From assembly GCA_902806215.1 (NCBI GenBank), contig CADCVT010000468.1, forward strand, positions 1 through 13,811: a DNA stretch of 13,811 nt. Reading direction: 5' to 3'. Of the stretch, positions 1-6,717 are shown in pieces. A program made the translations under genes and the position numbers. Numbering within the stretch: position 1 is the stretch's first letter; each line of letters begins with the position of its first letter. The notes beneath the pieces are model-generated. The model worked only from the letters and a program-made list of their open reading frames with translations, was not told where the DNA came from and searched no databases. This stretch comes from an uncultured Solirubrobacteraceae bacterium. Its GTDB lineage: Bacteria; Actinomycetota; Thermoleophilia; Solirubrobacterales; Solirubrobacteraceae.

Positions 1-16
1 CTTCCCAGGAGCCACC

Positions 17-1315
17 ATGACCCACCGCCGGAACCTCTTCCTCGCCGCAGCCGCGGCCGCCGCCGCGCTCGCCGCCCCGAGCGCCGCCGATGCCGCATCG
101 TGCGTCAAGGGGCTGCCGGCCCCGGGCGACGACACGTGGGAGATCGCCAAGAACGGCGCGATGGAAGGACCGACCACGTTCGAGCAGGGCGCGAACTTCG
201 CCGGCGGACACGGCAAGCTCATGGTCAACGGCGAGGCCTATCCGGCGATCGACGACGCGACGTGCACCACCACCGCCACCTCGGTGCAGTTCCCGGTGCG
301 CAAGGTCGGCGACGTCGACGTGAGCCGCACCGTCGACACCGTGGGTGGTCGGCTCCGGTGGGTCGACACGTTCGTCAACGGCGGCAAGGCGAACGAGATC
401 TTCACGGCCTTCGACATCGTCGTGACCGACGACCAGCACATCGTCGACAGCGAGTCCGGCGACGCGACGGGAACCCACGCCGATCACTGGTCGGTGCACC
501 AGAACGACGGCGGGTCGTTCCCGTTCTTCCAGCGCGGCGTGACCGGCGACGGTGCGAAGTCGGCCAGCCTCCTCTCGATGGGCGAGGACCCGCAGCGATG
601 GGAGCCGAAGGACGGCGTGATGCCCGACGCGTTCCTCTCGTACGGCAAGGTCGTCCTCGCGCCGGGGGAGACGGTTCGGCTCGTACACGTGAGCGGCACG
701 GCGACGTCACGGGCCAGCTCCAAGGCGGGGGCGGTCGACAGCACGACGCCGCTCGCCGGACTGAGCAGGGACGTCGCGTCGACGGTCGTCAACTGGGGCA
801 ATGACCCGGACGGGGACGGGGTCGGCAGGGCCGACGACGCGTGCCCGGGCTTCAGGGGCAACTCGCCCGCCGGCTGCTTCAGCTCGAAGCCGGTCGACCC
901 GAAGCCGACGCCCGAGCCCGCACCGCCCGCCGACCCGCCGGCCGTCGCGGCGCTCGCCGTCCTGCCGCCGGTGGCGCGCGACACGAAGGCGCCGCGCATC
1001 CGCCTGACGAAGCTGCCGCGGTCGGCGAAGCGCTCGCTGCTGACCCGTCGCGGCCTCGCCCCGCGGATCGCCTGCGACGAGGCGTGCTCGATCAGCGTCC
1101 GCGTCACCGGCCGCGCCCGTGGCAAGCGCAGGGCGACGACGCTGCTCGCGACGAAGCCGACGCGCGCCTCGCTGGCCGCCCGCACCGTCCGGCTGAAGGT
1201 GTCGGCACGCGCGCTGCGGCGCCTGGCCAAGCGTCAGGTGACCGTCGTCGTCACCGTTCGCGACGCCGCCGGCAACCGTCGCTCGCTCACCCGCGTGGTG
1301 CGCATCCGCCGCTAG
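17..1315 (+). CDS. Secreted protein with Ca-binding-type motif and C-terminal C-x3-C Ig-like module (paralogue A)
   Basis: I do not recognise a named function. The 432-aa product starts with a signal peptide (about 1-27, Ala-rich core ending SAADAA), so it is probably exported. Residues 28-260 form a Cys-poor, probably beta-rich domain. Residues 263-274 read DPDGDGVGRADD and are followed by C276 and C287; this resembles a thrombospondin type 3 calcium-binding repeat. A Pro-rich linker (291-318) leads to a basic C-terminal module (322-432) with CDEAC (C353, C357), a DAAGN turn and a VVRIRR end. The ATG has AGGAG seven bases upstream. It is a clear paralogue of the product of 2841-4169: same length class, domain order and even the same ten bases before the start codon. 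The P450 gene lies between them in reverse. The function could be surface or matrix binding; that is only inference. Confidence 0.85.
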   Translation: MTHRRNLFLAAAAAAAALAAPSAADAASCVKGLPAPGDDTWEIAKNGAMEGPTTFEQGANFAGGHGKLMVNGEAYPAIDDATCTTTATSVQFPVRKVGDVDVSRTVDTVGGRLRWVDTFVNGGKANEIFTAFDIVVTDDQHIVDSESGDATGTHADHWSVHQNDGGSFPFFQRGVTGDGAKSASLLSMGEDPQRWEPKDGVMPDAFLSYGKVVLAPGETVRLVHVSGTATSRASSKAGAVDSTTPLAGLSRDVASTVVNWGNDPDGDGVGRADDACPGFRGNSPAGCFSSKPVDPKPTPEPAPPADPPAVAALAVLPPVARDTKAPRIRLTKLPRSAKRSLLTRRGLAPRIACDEACSISVRVTGRARGKRRATTLLATKPTRASLAARTVRLKVSARALRRLAKRQVTVVVTVRDAAGNRRSLTRVVRIRR

Positions 1316-1329
1316 CGGCGCCCGCGCCG

Positions 1330-1362
1330 GGCGCGCGTCACGCCGCGAGCGTGACGCGCGCC
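1330..1362. terminator. 13-bp perfect stem-loop at the convergent end of paralogue A and the P450 gene
   Basis: Bases 1330-1342 (GGCGCGCGTCACG) are the exact reverse complement of 1350-1362, with a 7-base loop. The structure lies 15 bases after the stop codon of the plus-strand gene and contains the stop codon and last codons of the minus-strand P450 gene. No T-run follows on either strand, so it would be a U-less, possibly bidirectional terminator or an mRNA 3'-end stabiliser. Confidence 0.6.
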
Positions 1363-2675
1363 TGGCTGCGCGGCCCGAGCACGATCGCGCGGCGCGAGTA
1401 GTGCGACGGCTGCAGGTCGACCGCCCGAGGCTCGGTCCGCTCGAAGAGCATCCGCAGGACGATCCGCATCTCGTACATGGCGAACGCCGCGCCGAGGCAG
1501 CGGCGCACGCCGCCGCCGAACGGGATCCACGCGTACGTCTCGGGCGGATCGTCGAGGAAGCGCTCGGGCAGGAACTCGAGCGCCCGCGGATACACGTCCT
1601 CGCGCCGCTGGGCAGAGACGATGTTGCAGGCCAGAACGGTGCCGACCGGAATGCGGTAGCCGAGGATCTCCACCGGCTCGCACACCATCCGGTCGAACAG
1701 CGGGATCGGCGGGCGCAGCCGCATCGTCTCGTGGATGACGGCGTTCAGGTACTCGTCACCGTGGGGGAGGTCGGCACGCAGCGCGTCGAGCTTGTCGGGG
1801 TGCGCGAGCAGCAGCTCGACCGCCCACGCCATCGCGGTCGCGGTCGTCTCGTGGCCGGCGAGCAGCAGGGTCATGAGCTCGTCGCGCAGCTCGTCGTCGG
1901 TCATCGGCTCGCCGTTCTCGTCGCGCGCTCCGATGAGCATCGACAGGACGTCGTCGCGCTCGTCGACGTGCGGGTCGGTACGCCGCTCGGCGATCAGCGC
2001 GTACAGCGACGCGTAGATGCGGTCGCGGGTCCGGGCGAGCGGCGACCACGCCCGGCCCGGGCCGAAGTTCTCGCGGATGAACGGCACCATCGCCGCCGGC
2101 GAGGCGAGCATGTGCAGCCAGCGCTGGATGTGCTCGCGCGCCTCGGCCAGCGCGGGCCCGGTGTCGAACCCGAAGACCGCCCGCAGGATCACGTCGAGCG
2201 TGATGTGCTGGAACTCCTCCTGCAGCGCGAACGGCTCGTCGCGCGGCCACGCCGCCATGCGCCGCTCGGTCTCGGTCGTGATGAGCTCGCCGTAGCTCTT
2301 CATCCGCTCGCCGTGGAACGGCGGGAGCATCAGCTTGCGCTGGCGCAGGTGCTTGGCGCCGTCGAGCAGGAGGATCGAGCTCGGGCCGAACACCGGCTCG
2401 AACAGGTCCGAGCCGCGTGCGGCGCCCGCCCGCAGGACGTCGCGGTCGGCGGTCGCGATCGCCTTGATGACCTCGGGCCTTGAGACGAAGACGTAGGGCA
2501 TCCCGTCGGTTCGGACCAGGCCACGCAGCGTGAAGATCTCGCCGAACTCGCGCTCGCACTCGCGCAGCAGCGCCGTCGGGCGCAGCGCCCACCCGAGCGC
2601 CTGGAACCACGGAGGCCGCGTGGGCCCCGGCGGAAGCCCGTCGACGACACCGTTCACCGACGCGTGAAAGCCCAT
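1338..2675 (-). CDS. Cytochrome P450 monooxygenase
   Basis: Haem-thiolate monooxygenase, 445 aa, the usual length for a soluble bacterial P450. Visible motifs are the I-helix AGHETT (273-278), which supplies the oxygen-activating acid/Thr pair, the K-helix ExxR (E316, R319) and the haem-binding loop FGGGVRRCLG (386-395), with C393 as the axial ligand. There is no N-terminal membrane anchor. The GLPPGP start region and the haem-loop context resemble cyanobacterial CYP110-like enzymes from memory; the substrate is unknown (fatty acid or terpenoid type compounds are possible). I chose the ATG at 2675. A longer in-frame start at 2723 would put the 2702-2720 palindrome inside the coding region. 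No good Shine-Dalgarno precedes 2675, so the mRNA may be leaderless. No ferredoxin or reductase gene is in the window. Confidence 0.93.
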   Translation of the reverse strand: MGFHASVNGVVDGLPPGPTRPPWFQALGWALRPTALLRECEREFGEIFTLRGLVRTDGMPYVFVSRPEVIKAIATADRDVLRAGAARGSDLFEPVFGPSSILLLDGAKHLRQRKLMLPPFHGERMKSYGELITTETERRMAAWPRDEPFALQEEFQHITLDVILRAVFGFDTGPALAEAREHIQRWLHMLASPAAMVPFIRENFGPGRAWSPLARTRDRIYASLYALIAERRTDPHVDERDDVLSMLIGARDENGEPMTDDELRDELMTLLLAGHETTATAMAWAVELLLAHPDKLDALRADLPHGDEYLNAVIHETMRLRPPIPLFDRMVCEPVEILGYRIPVGTVLACNIVSAQRREDVYPRALEFLPERFLDDPPETYAWIPFGGGVRRCLGAAFAMYEMRIVLRMLFERTEPRAVDLQPSHYSRRAIVLGPRSQARVTLAA

Positions 2676-2701
2676 GCACCGGTTTCTATTGATTCGAGGA
2701 T

Positions 2702-2720
2702 CCGCGTGTGTGACACGCGG
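2702..2720. promoter_or_regulatory. Palindromic candidate operator between divergent genes
   Basis: CCGCGTGT (2702-2709), three bases GTG, then ACACGCGG (2713-2720): perfect 8-base arms with a 3-base spacer. It lies 27 bases upstream of the P450 start and in the 165-base divergent region before the gene at 2841. An unusually AT-rich patch (tttctattgatt, 2682-2693) sits between it and the P450 start and could hold the P450 -10 element. The symmetry suits a dimeric repressor such as a TetR-type protein, but no regulator gene is present in the window. Confidence 0.45.
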
Positions 2721-2757
2721 CACAACCGCGCGCGCTGCGCATCCCCCAGACGCGACG

Positions 2758-2774
2758 TGAGGGATGCACCCTCA
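2758..2774. repeat. Short inverted repeat upstream of paralogue B
   Basis: TGAGGG (2758-2763), ATGCA, CCCTCA (2769-2774): perfect 6-base arms with a 5-base spacer, 66 bases before the GTG at 2841. It could be a second protein-binding site or a leader hairpin. It is short enough to arise by chance in such GC-rich DNA. Confidence 0.25.
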
Positions 2775-2840
2775 TGCGGTGCGGCCCGTCCCGGCGGAGA
2801 GTGGTCCTCAGCACTCACCCCCGCCGTCCAAGGAGCCACC

Positions 2841-4169
2841 GTGAACCACCGCCGCACCATCGCCCTCGCCGCAGTCGCCGTCGCCGCTGCTGTCCCCGCG
2901 CTCGCGCCGACCGGCGCGCACGCCGCGCCGTGCGCCAAGGACCTGCCGGCCCCGGGGGGCGACACCTGGGACGTCACGCGCGACGGATCGCTCGGCAGCT
3001 CGACGTCCGTCGACAACGGCATGAACTTCGCGAACGACCACGGGAAGCTCCTCGTCCAGGGCAACGCCTATCCCCAGATCGAAGACGCCGAGGACGCCTG
3101 CACGACCACGGCGACGTCGGTGAGGTTCCCCGTGCGCCAGGTGGGGAACCTTCAGGTGAGCCGGGAGGTGAGCGTGGTGGGCGGTCGCCTCCGCTGGATC
3201 GACACGTTCGTCAACCAAGGAGAGCAGTCCGAGGGATCCTTCCTGCGCTTCGACATCAACGTCACCGGCTCGCAGCACCTGATCGACCGGGAGATGATCT
3301 GGCCCGAGGAGACCCACTCGGACACCTGGACGGTCCACAAGAACGAGGGCGGGTCGTTCCCGTTCATCCAGGGTGGGGTGCACAAGCAGTACACCCCCGG
3401 TAGCCCCACGCTCATCTCCTCGGGCAGCGACATCAGCCGCTGGTTCCCGGAGAACGGCGTGCAGCCGGACGCGCGGTACGCCTATGGGGCGATCGAGTTC
3501 GAGCCCGGTCAGGTCGTCCGCCTGCTCCACACGAGCGGCACGACCACGTCGGCGGCCGACTCGAGGGCGGCGGCGACCGATCGCCTCACGCCGTTCACCG
3601 GCCTGAGCAAGGACGTCGCGTCGACGATCGTCAACTGGGGCGACGACCCGGACGGCGACGGCGTTGGCAAGGCCGACGACGCGTGTCCGGCGTTCAAGGG
3701 TCAGGCGCCCAAGGGCTGCTTCGCCGCCAACAAGGTCGACACGGGCGGCGGCGCGACGCCGGCCCCCGAACCGCAGCCCGCCCCGCAGACCGCGCCGCCG
3801 GTGGTCGCCCCGCCCGTGATCCCGCCGGTCGCCCGTGACACGAAGGCGCCGCGCATCCGCGTGGCGAAGCTCCCGCGATCGGCGAAGCGCTCGCTGCTGA
3901 CCGGCCGCGGCCTCGCGGCGCGGATCGGCTGCGACGAGGCGTGCACGATCCGGGTGCAGGTCAAGGGCCGCGCCCGCGGCAAGCGCAAGACGTCGACGAT
4001 CCTCACGACGAAGCCGACGCGCTCGACGAAGGCGACCCGCACGGTCCGGCTGAAGCTCGCCGGTCGCCGCCTCAAGCGTCTGGCGCCGCGGCTGACCGTC
4101 GTGATCACCGCCACCGACGCCGCGGGCAACCGCCGCTCGGTCACCCGCGTCGTCAGGGTGCGCCGCTAG
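2841..4169 (+). CDS. Secreted protein with Ca-binding-type motif and C-terminal C-x3-C Ig-like module (paralogue B)
   Basis: The 442-aa paralogue of the product of 17-1315; function not recognised. The GTG start was chosen because AGGAGCCACC sits directly before it, exactly as before paralogue A, and because it opens a signal peptide (about 1-29, ending GAHAA). An in-frame ATG 177 bases upstream would bury the signal. Residues 30-267 match the N-terminal domain of paralogue A (shared CTTTATSV, GGRLRW, GGSFPF and VVNWG-type segments). Residues 269-280 (DPDGDGVGKADD) form the TSP3-like acidic loop, with C282 and C293. A Pro-rich linker (about 308-330) leads to the C-terminal module with CDEAC (C364, C368) and a VVRVRR end. 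Its stop codon overlaps the stop of the convergent lipase gene. It may be controlled from the divergent region shared with the P450. Confidence 0.86.
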   Translation: MNHRRTIALAAVAVAAAVPALAPTGAHAAPCAKDLPAPGGDTWDVTRDGSLGSSTSVDNGMNFANDHGKLLVQGNAYPQIEDAEDACTTTATSVRFPVRQVGNLQVSREVSVVGGRLRWIDTFVNQGEQSEGSFLRFDINVTGSQHLIDREMIWPEETHSDTWTVHKNEGGSFPFIQGGVHKQYTPGSPTLISSGSDISRWFPENGVQPDARYAYGAIEFEPGQVVRLLHTSGTTTSAADSRAAATDRLTPFTGLSKDVASTIVNWGDDPDGDGVGKADDACPAFKGQAPKGCFAANKVDTGGGATPAPEPQPAPQTAPPVVAPPVIPPVARDTKAPRIRVAKLPRSAKRSLLTGRGLAARIGCDEACTIRVQVKGRARGKRKTSTILTTKPTRSTKATRTVRLKLAGRRLKRLAPRLTVVITATDAAGNRRSVTRVVRVRR

Positions 4170-4951
4170 CCGACGACCTGCCGCACGAGCGGCAGGTACC
4201 CGGAGCTCTGGCCGGTCCGGTTGGGGTGGTAGCTCTCCCCGACCGGATTGGACAGCCCGTTGATCCACTCGCTGCTCGAGCAGATCGCGTGGCCGGTGAA
4301 GGCGGTCGTCGGGTTCTTGAACGTGAACCCGTACGCCGCCGCCCGGCCCGCGATCGTGCTGTTGAGCAGGTCGGCAGTCTGGTTGAGCATCGTCATGTCG
4401 TCGCTGTCGAAGTACGTCCCGGCATTGCAGTCGACGCCCATGAAGAGCCGCGGATACCCGAGCACGACGACGCGCGCCGAGGGCGAGCGGCTCTTGATCT
4501 TCGAGTAGACCTGGTTGAGCTGCCCCGGCAGCGTGTTGCGGATGTAGCTCTGCGACGAGGCGACGCGGGTGTCGCAGACCGACGCCCACTCCGGCTTCGC
4601 GCACTCCGTGACGGTGCTCGAGAACCCTGCGTCGTTGCCCCCGATCGTGATCGTGACGATCCCGGTCCCGGCGGTGAGGCTCGCGACCTGCGTGTTGAGC
4701 ACGTTGCCGGTCTTCGCTCCCGAGCACGCGGCGAAGACGAGCTGCGTGTTCGCCCGCTGCTGGCTGAGCAGGTACGGATACGCGTACACCGACCGCTGGC
4801 AGGTCGAGTCGTAGTAGGTCCGCGTGCCGGTCCCCGAGGAGTACGAGTCGCCGAGCGCGACGTAGCGCTCCGCCGCAGCGGGCGAGGCAGCGGCGCCGAA
4901 CGCGCACAACGCGACGGCAGCGCCGACGGCACAGCGAGACCTGACGGACAT
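4166..4951 (-). CDS. Secreted SGNH/GDSL-family lipase or esterase
   Basis: Extracellular ester hydrolase, 261 aa. The signal peptide is about residues 1-27 (ending ASPAAA). Block I is GDSYSSG with nucleophile S36, block III is GGND (104-107) and block V holds the catalytic His in SYHPN (H242). The mature part has six cysteines (51, 76, 117, 126, 175, 224), matching the three-disulfide layout of Streptomyces secreted SGNH lipases/esterases (S. rimosus lipase type). Members act on short-to-medium acyl esters or phospholipids; the substrate here is unknown. An AGGGG sequence lies close before the ATG. The gene is convergent with paralogue B, the two stops sharing CTAG at 4166-4169. It follows the sigma factor gene by 61 bases on the same strand, so co-transcription is possible, though an imperfect hairpin lies in the gap. 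Confidence 0.93.
   Translation of the reverse strand: MSVRSRCAVGAAVALCAFGAAASPAAAERYVALGDSYSSGTGTRTYYDSTCQRSVYAYPYLLSQQRANTQLVFAACSGAKTGNVLNTQVASLTAGTGIVTITIGGNDAGFSSTVTECAKPEWASVCDTRVASSQSYIRNTLPGQLNQVYSKIKSRSPSARVVVLGYPRLFMGVDCNAGTYFDSDDMTMLNQTADLLNSTIAGRAAAYGFTFKNPTTAFTGHAICSSSEWINGLSNPVGESYHPNRTGQSSGYLPLVRQVVG
4176..4197. terminator. 9-bp stem-loop inside the 3' end of the lipase gene
   Basis: ACCTGCCGC (4176-4184), loop ACGA, GCGGCAGGT (4189-4197), a perfect 9-base stem. It begins 7 bases after the plus-strand stop codon of paralogue B and lies within the last codons of the minus-strand lipase gene. It probably ends or protects the plus-strand transcript. No T-run follows. Confidence 0.5.
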
Positions 4952-4966
4952 ACGACCCCTCTCGGA

Positions 4967-4989
4967 GATGACCCTGACGAGGGATCATC
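4967..4989 (-). terminator. Imperfect hairpin between sigma factor and lipase genes
   Basis: GATGACCCT (4967-4975), loop gacg, then AGGG-A-TCATC (4980-4989) pairs over nine bases with one bulged A. It lies in the 61-base gap after the sigma factor stop and before the lipase start. It could weaken read-through from the sigma operon or form part of the lipase leader. Weak call. Confidence 0.3.
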
Positions 4990-5012
4990 ACCGACCCGTC
5001 AAGCCGCGGGCG

Positions 5013-6455
5013 TCAGCGTGCGAGCGCGGAGACCGGGACCCAGCCTCGGACGTCCTGGTCGGTCACGACGCGCTGGAAGCCGTCGCGTGGTGTGCCGACG
5101 AGCGTCAGCGGCTGTCCGAGGCGGACCGAGCCGCGGACGGGACCGTCCGGGGACACGTGGAGGTAGGCGTGCGGCGCGCTGACGCGGACGGTGTCGCGCG
5201 TTCCGGCCGCGCGCGCCTCGCCGGGCTCGCGCGCGACGACCGAGCCGCTGTCGTCGGGCAGCTTGCACAGGATCGAGACCGTCGCGTCGATCGGGCGTTG
5301 CAACGCGGGGCCGACGAAGCGCACGCGCGCGTCGGGACTCGTCCCGACCACGGTGCACTGCGCGTACTCGGTGCTCAGCGTCACGCCGCGCGTCTCCAGC
5401 AGGTCCGCGACCTTGAGGCCGGGCGGGCACGGGATCGTGATGACCGGATGCGAGGAGGATCCCTCCGGGAGCTTCACCGTTGCACGGACGATCGCCGTGC
5501 CGCGCGGGATGCGGCCACCGGCCTCGACGCGCTCGACGAGCGCGGGGGAGGAGACCGCCTGGGGCGACGGATCGCCCGGGCCGAACGTCGTGACCCCGAC
5601 GAGGCCGACGACGCCGACCGTCGCGACGGCACCGGCGCCGGCGGTCGCTCCCGCCTTGACCGCGGTCGCCTTCGCGGCCGTCGAGGCGGCCGCCTTGCCG
5701 GTGAGCACACCGAGCGCGATCAGGATGAGCGGCCCGGGGATCAGCAGCGCGGCGGCCTTCCGCGTGTCCTTCAGCCCGGAGCGGAAGTTGCGGCACGCCT
5801 TGCAGCCGGCGAGGTGGCGGTACGTCGAGGCGGAGGCGCGGCGACCCTCGTCGTGCGCCTCGAGCAGGTCGTTGCGCACCTCGACGCAGTCCTCCGAGCG
5901 CGCCTCCTCGGCCTTGACGAGGTTCGTCCGCGCGCGGAGCACGAGGTTCTTCGTCGCCTGCGTCGTCGTCCCGAGCTCGGTCGCGAGCTGCTGGTGCGAG
6001 ATGCCGTCGATCTCGCGGCGGATGAGCGCGTGGCGCTGCGTCTCGGGCAGGTGCGAGATGTCCGAGAGGACGGCGCGGAGCTTCGTGCGGCCCTCGACGG
6101 CGGCTTCGGGCTCGGTCGACGGCGCGGCGCGCAGCTGGACGTGGACCTCGTCGTCGTCGAGCGCGACCGAGTCCGTGCGCAGGCGCGACAGCTCGTCGAG
6201 CGCCGAGTTGCGCGTGACGCGGTACAGCCACGGCTTGAGCTCGATGTGCCGCTCGTCGCGGCGCAGCGCCAGCGAGGTGCGGAGCATCGCCTCCTGCACG
6301 ACGTCCTCGGCGTTGCCGGGCGAGGACTTCAGGATCTTCTCCGCGTAGCGCACGAGCGCCGGCCGGTGCCGGTCGAAGATCTGCGCGAACGCAGCGTCGT
6401 CGCCGGCCCGGAAGCGGGCGATCAGCTGCTGGTCGGTGCTCGATGCGTCAACCAC
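5013..6455 (-). CDS. ECF sigma factor fused to zinc-finger motif, membrane segments and a C-terminal sensor-like half
   Basis: The 480-aa product is more than twice a normal ECF sigma factor (about 170-200 aa). Sigma-2 is about 24-93 (AEDVVQEA, WLYRVTRNSALDELSR) and sigma-4 about 122-184 (LPETQRHAL, helix-turn-helix to LRARTNLVK). Then come C190 and H214-x3-C218-x2-C221, the zinc-binding anti-sigma (ZAS) pattern. Hydrophobic segments follow at about 235-252 and 274-290. Residues 314-400 resemble the exported 142-aa protein of 7851-8279, and 420-480 form an SH3b domain ending RGWVPVSALAR, like the exported protein of 6448-6717. Fused regulatory extensions are known in some ECF groups; this suggests a membrane-tethered, self-inhibited sigma. 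The GTG start follows GAGGAG by eight bases and overlaps the upstream gene by eight bases. Target promoters and signal are unknown. Confidence 0.9.
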   Translation of the reverse strand: MVDASSTDQQLIARFRAGDDAAFAQIFDRHRPALVRYAEKILKSSPGNAEDVVQEAMLRTSLALRRDERHIELKPWLYRVTRNSALDELSRLRTDSVALDDDEVHVQLRAAPSTEPEAAVEGRTKLRAVLSDISHLPETQRHALIRREIDGISHQQLATELGTTTQATKNLVLRARTNLVKAEEARSEDCVEVRNDLLEAHDEGRRASASTYRHLAGCKACRNFRSGLKDTRKAAALLIPGPLILIALGVLTGKAAASTAAKATAVKAGATAGAGAVATVGVVGLVGVTTFGPGDPSPQAVSSPALVERVEAGGRIPRGTAIVRATVKLPEGSSSHPVITIPCPPGLKVADLLETRGVTLSTEYAQCTVVGTSPDARVRFVGPALQRPIDATVSILCKLPDDSGSVVAREPGEARAAGTRDTVRVSAPHAYLHVSPDGPVRGSVRLGQPLTLVGTPRDGFQRVVTDQDVRGWVPVSALAR

Positions 6456-6717
6456 GGCACAGGCTCCTCGAGAGGATCCAACCAGGAAGACCGCTGCTCG
6501 TGCGAACGGGGACCCAGCCGCGGGTCCCCGACCGGCGCACGACCTCGACCTTCTCGTTGCGGTACAGACGGCCGATGGCGAAGCCGCGCGGCGTGTCGCG
6601 AAGCGTCGCCGCGCGGACGCACACCTTGCGCGTCTCGCTGCGCGCGGACGCGGCCGCGGGCAGAGCGATCACGAGGACGCTCACGCTGAGGAGCACGACG
6701 GCGATCATCCGCCTCAC
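6448..6717 (-). CDS. Small exported SH3b-domain protein
   Basis: 89 aa if started at GTG 6717, 86 aa from the ATG at 6708. I prefer the GTG: GAGG lies eight bases upstream, and the GTG overlaps the previous gene's TGA as GTGA, typical of translational coupling. It has a signal peptide (core VVLLSVSVLVIAL, ending AAASA). The rest is a single bacterial SH3 domain, about 31-88, with the LRDTP start and two GW turns (GTRGWVPV, GLPGWI). C33 and C87 could form a disulfide joining the ends of the domain. SH3b domains commonly bind peptidoglycan or peptides outside the cell. The last codons contain the ribosome-binding site and start of the sigma factor gene, whose own C-terminus is a related SH3b domain. 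Function inferred only. Confidence 0.8.
   Translation of the reverse strand: MRRMIAVVLLSVSVLVIALPAAASARSETRKVCVRAATLRDTPRGFAIGRLYRNEKVEVVRRSGTRGWVPVRTSSGLPGWILSRSLCRG

Noticed and set aside
2676..2723. Upstream in-frame start for the P450
   Set aside because: The extra 16 residues are unlike the family and are encoded by the promoter-like palindrome region.
2664..2840. Upstream in-frame ATG start for paralogue B
   Set aside because: It would overlap the P450 start and the palindrome, put 59 unrelated residues before a signal peptide, and ignore the GTG with the same AGGAGCCACC as paralogue A.
2808..4991. 727-aa minus-strand open frame
   Set aside because: Arg-rich composition without any domain; it runs opposite paralogue B and out of frame through the lipase, both of which have clear signals. 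It is a by-product of high GC.
4968..6689. 573-aa plus-strand open frame
   Set aside because: Antisense to the sigma factor gene, Arg/Ala/Asp-rich with no recognisable fold.
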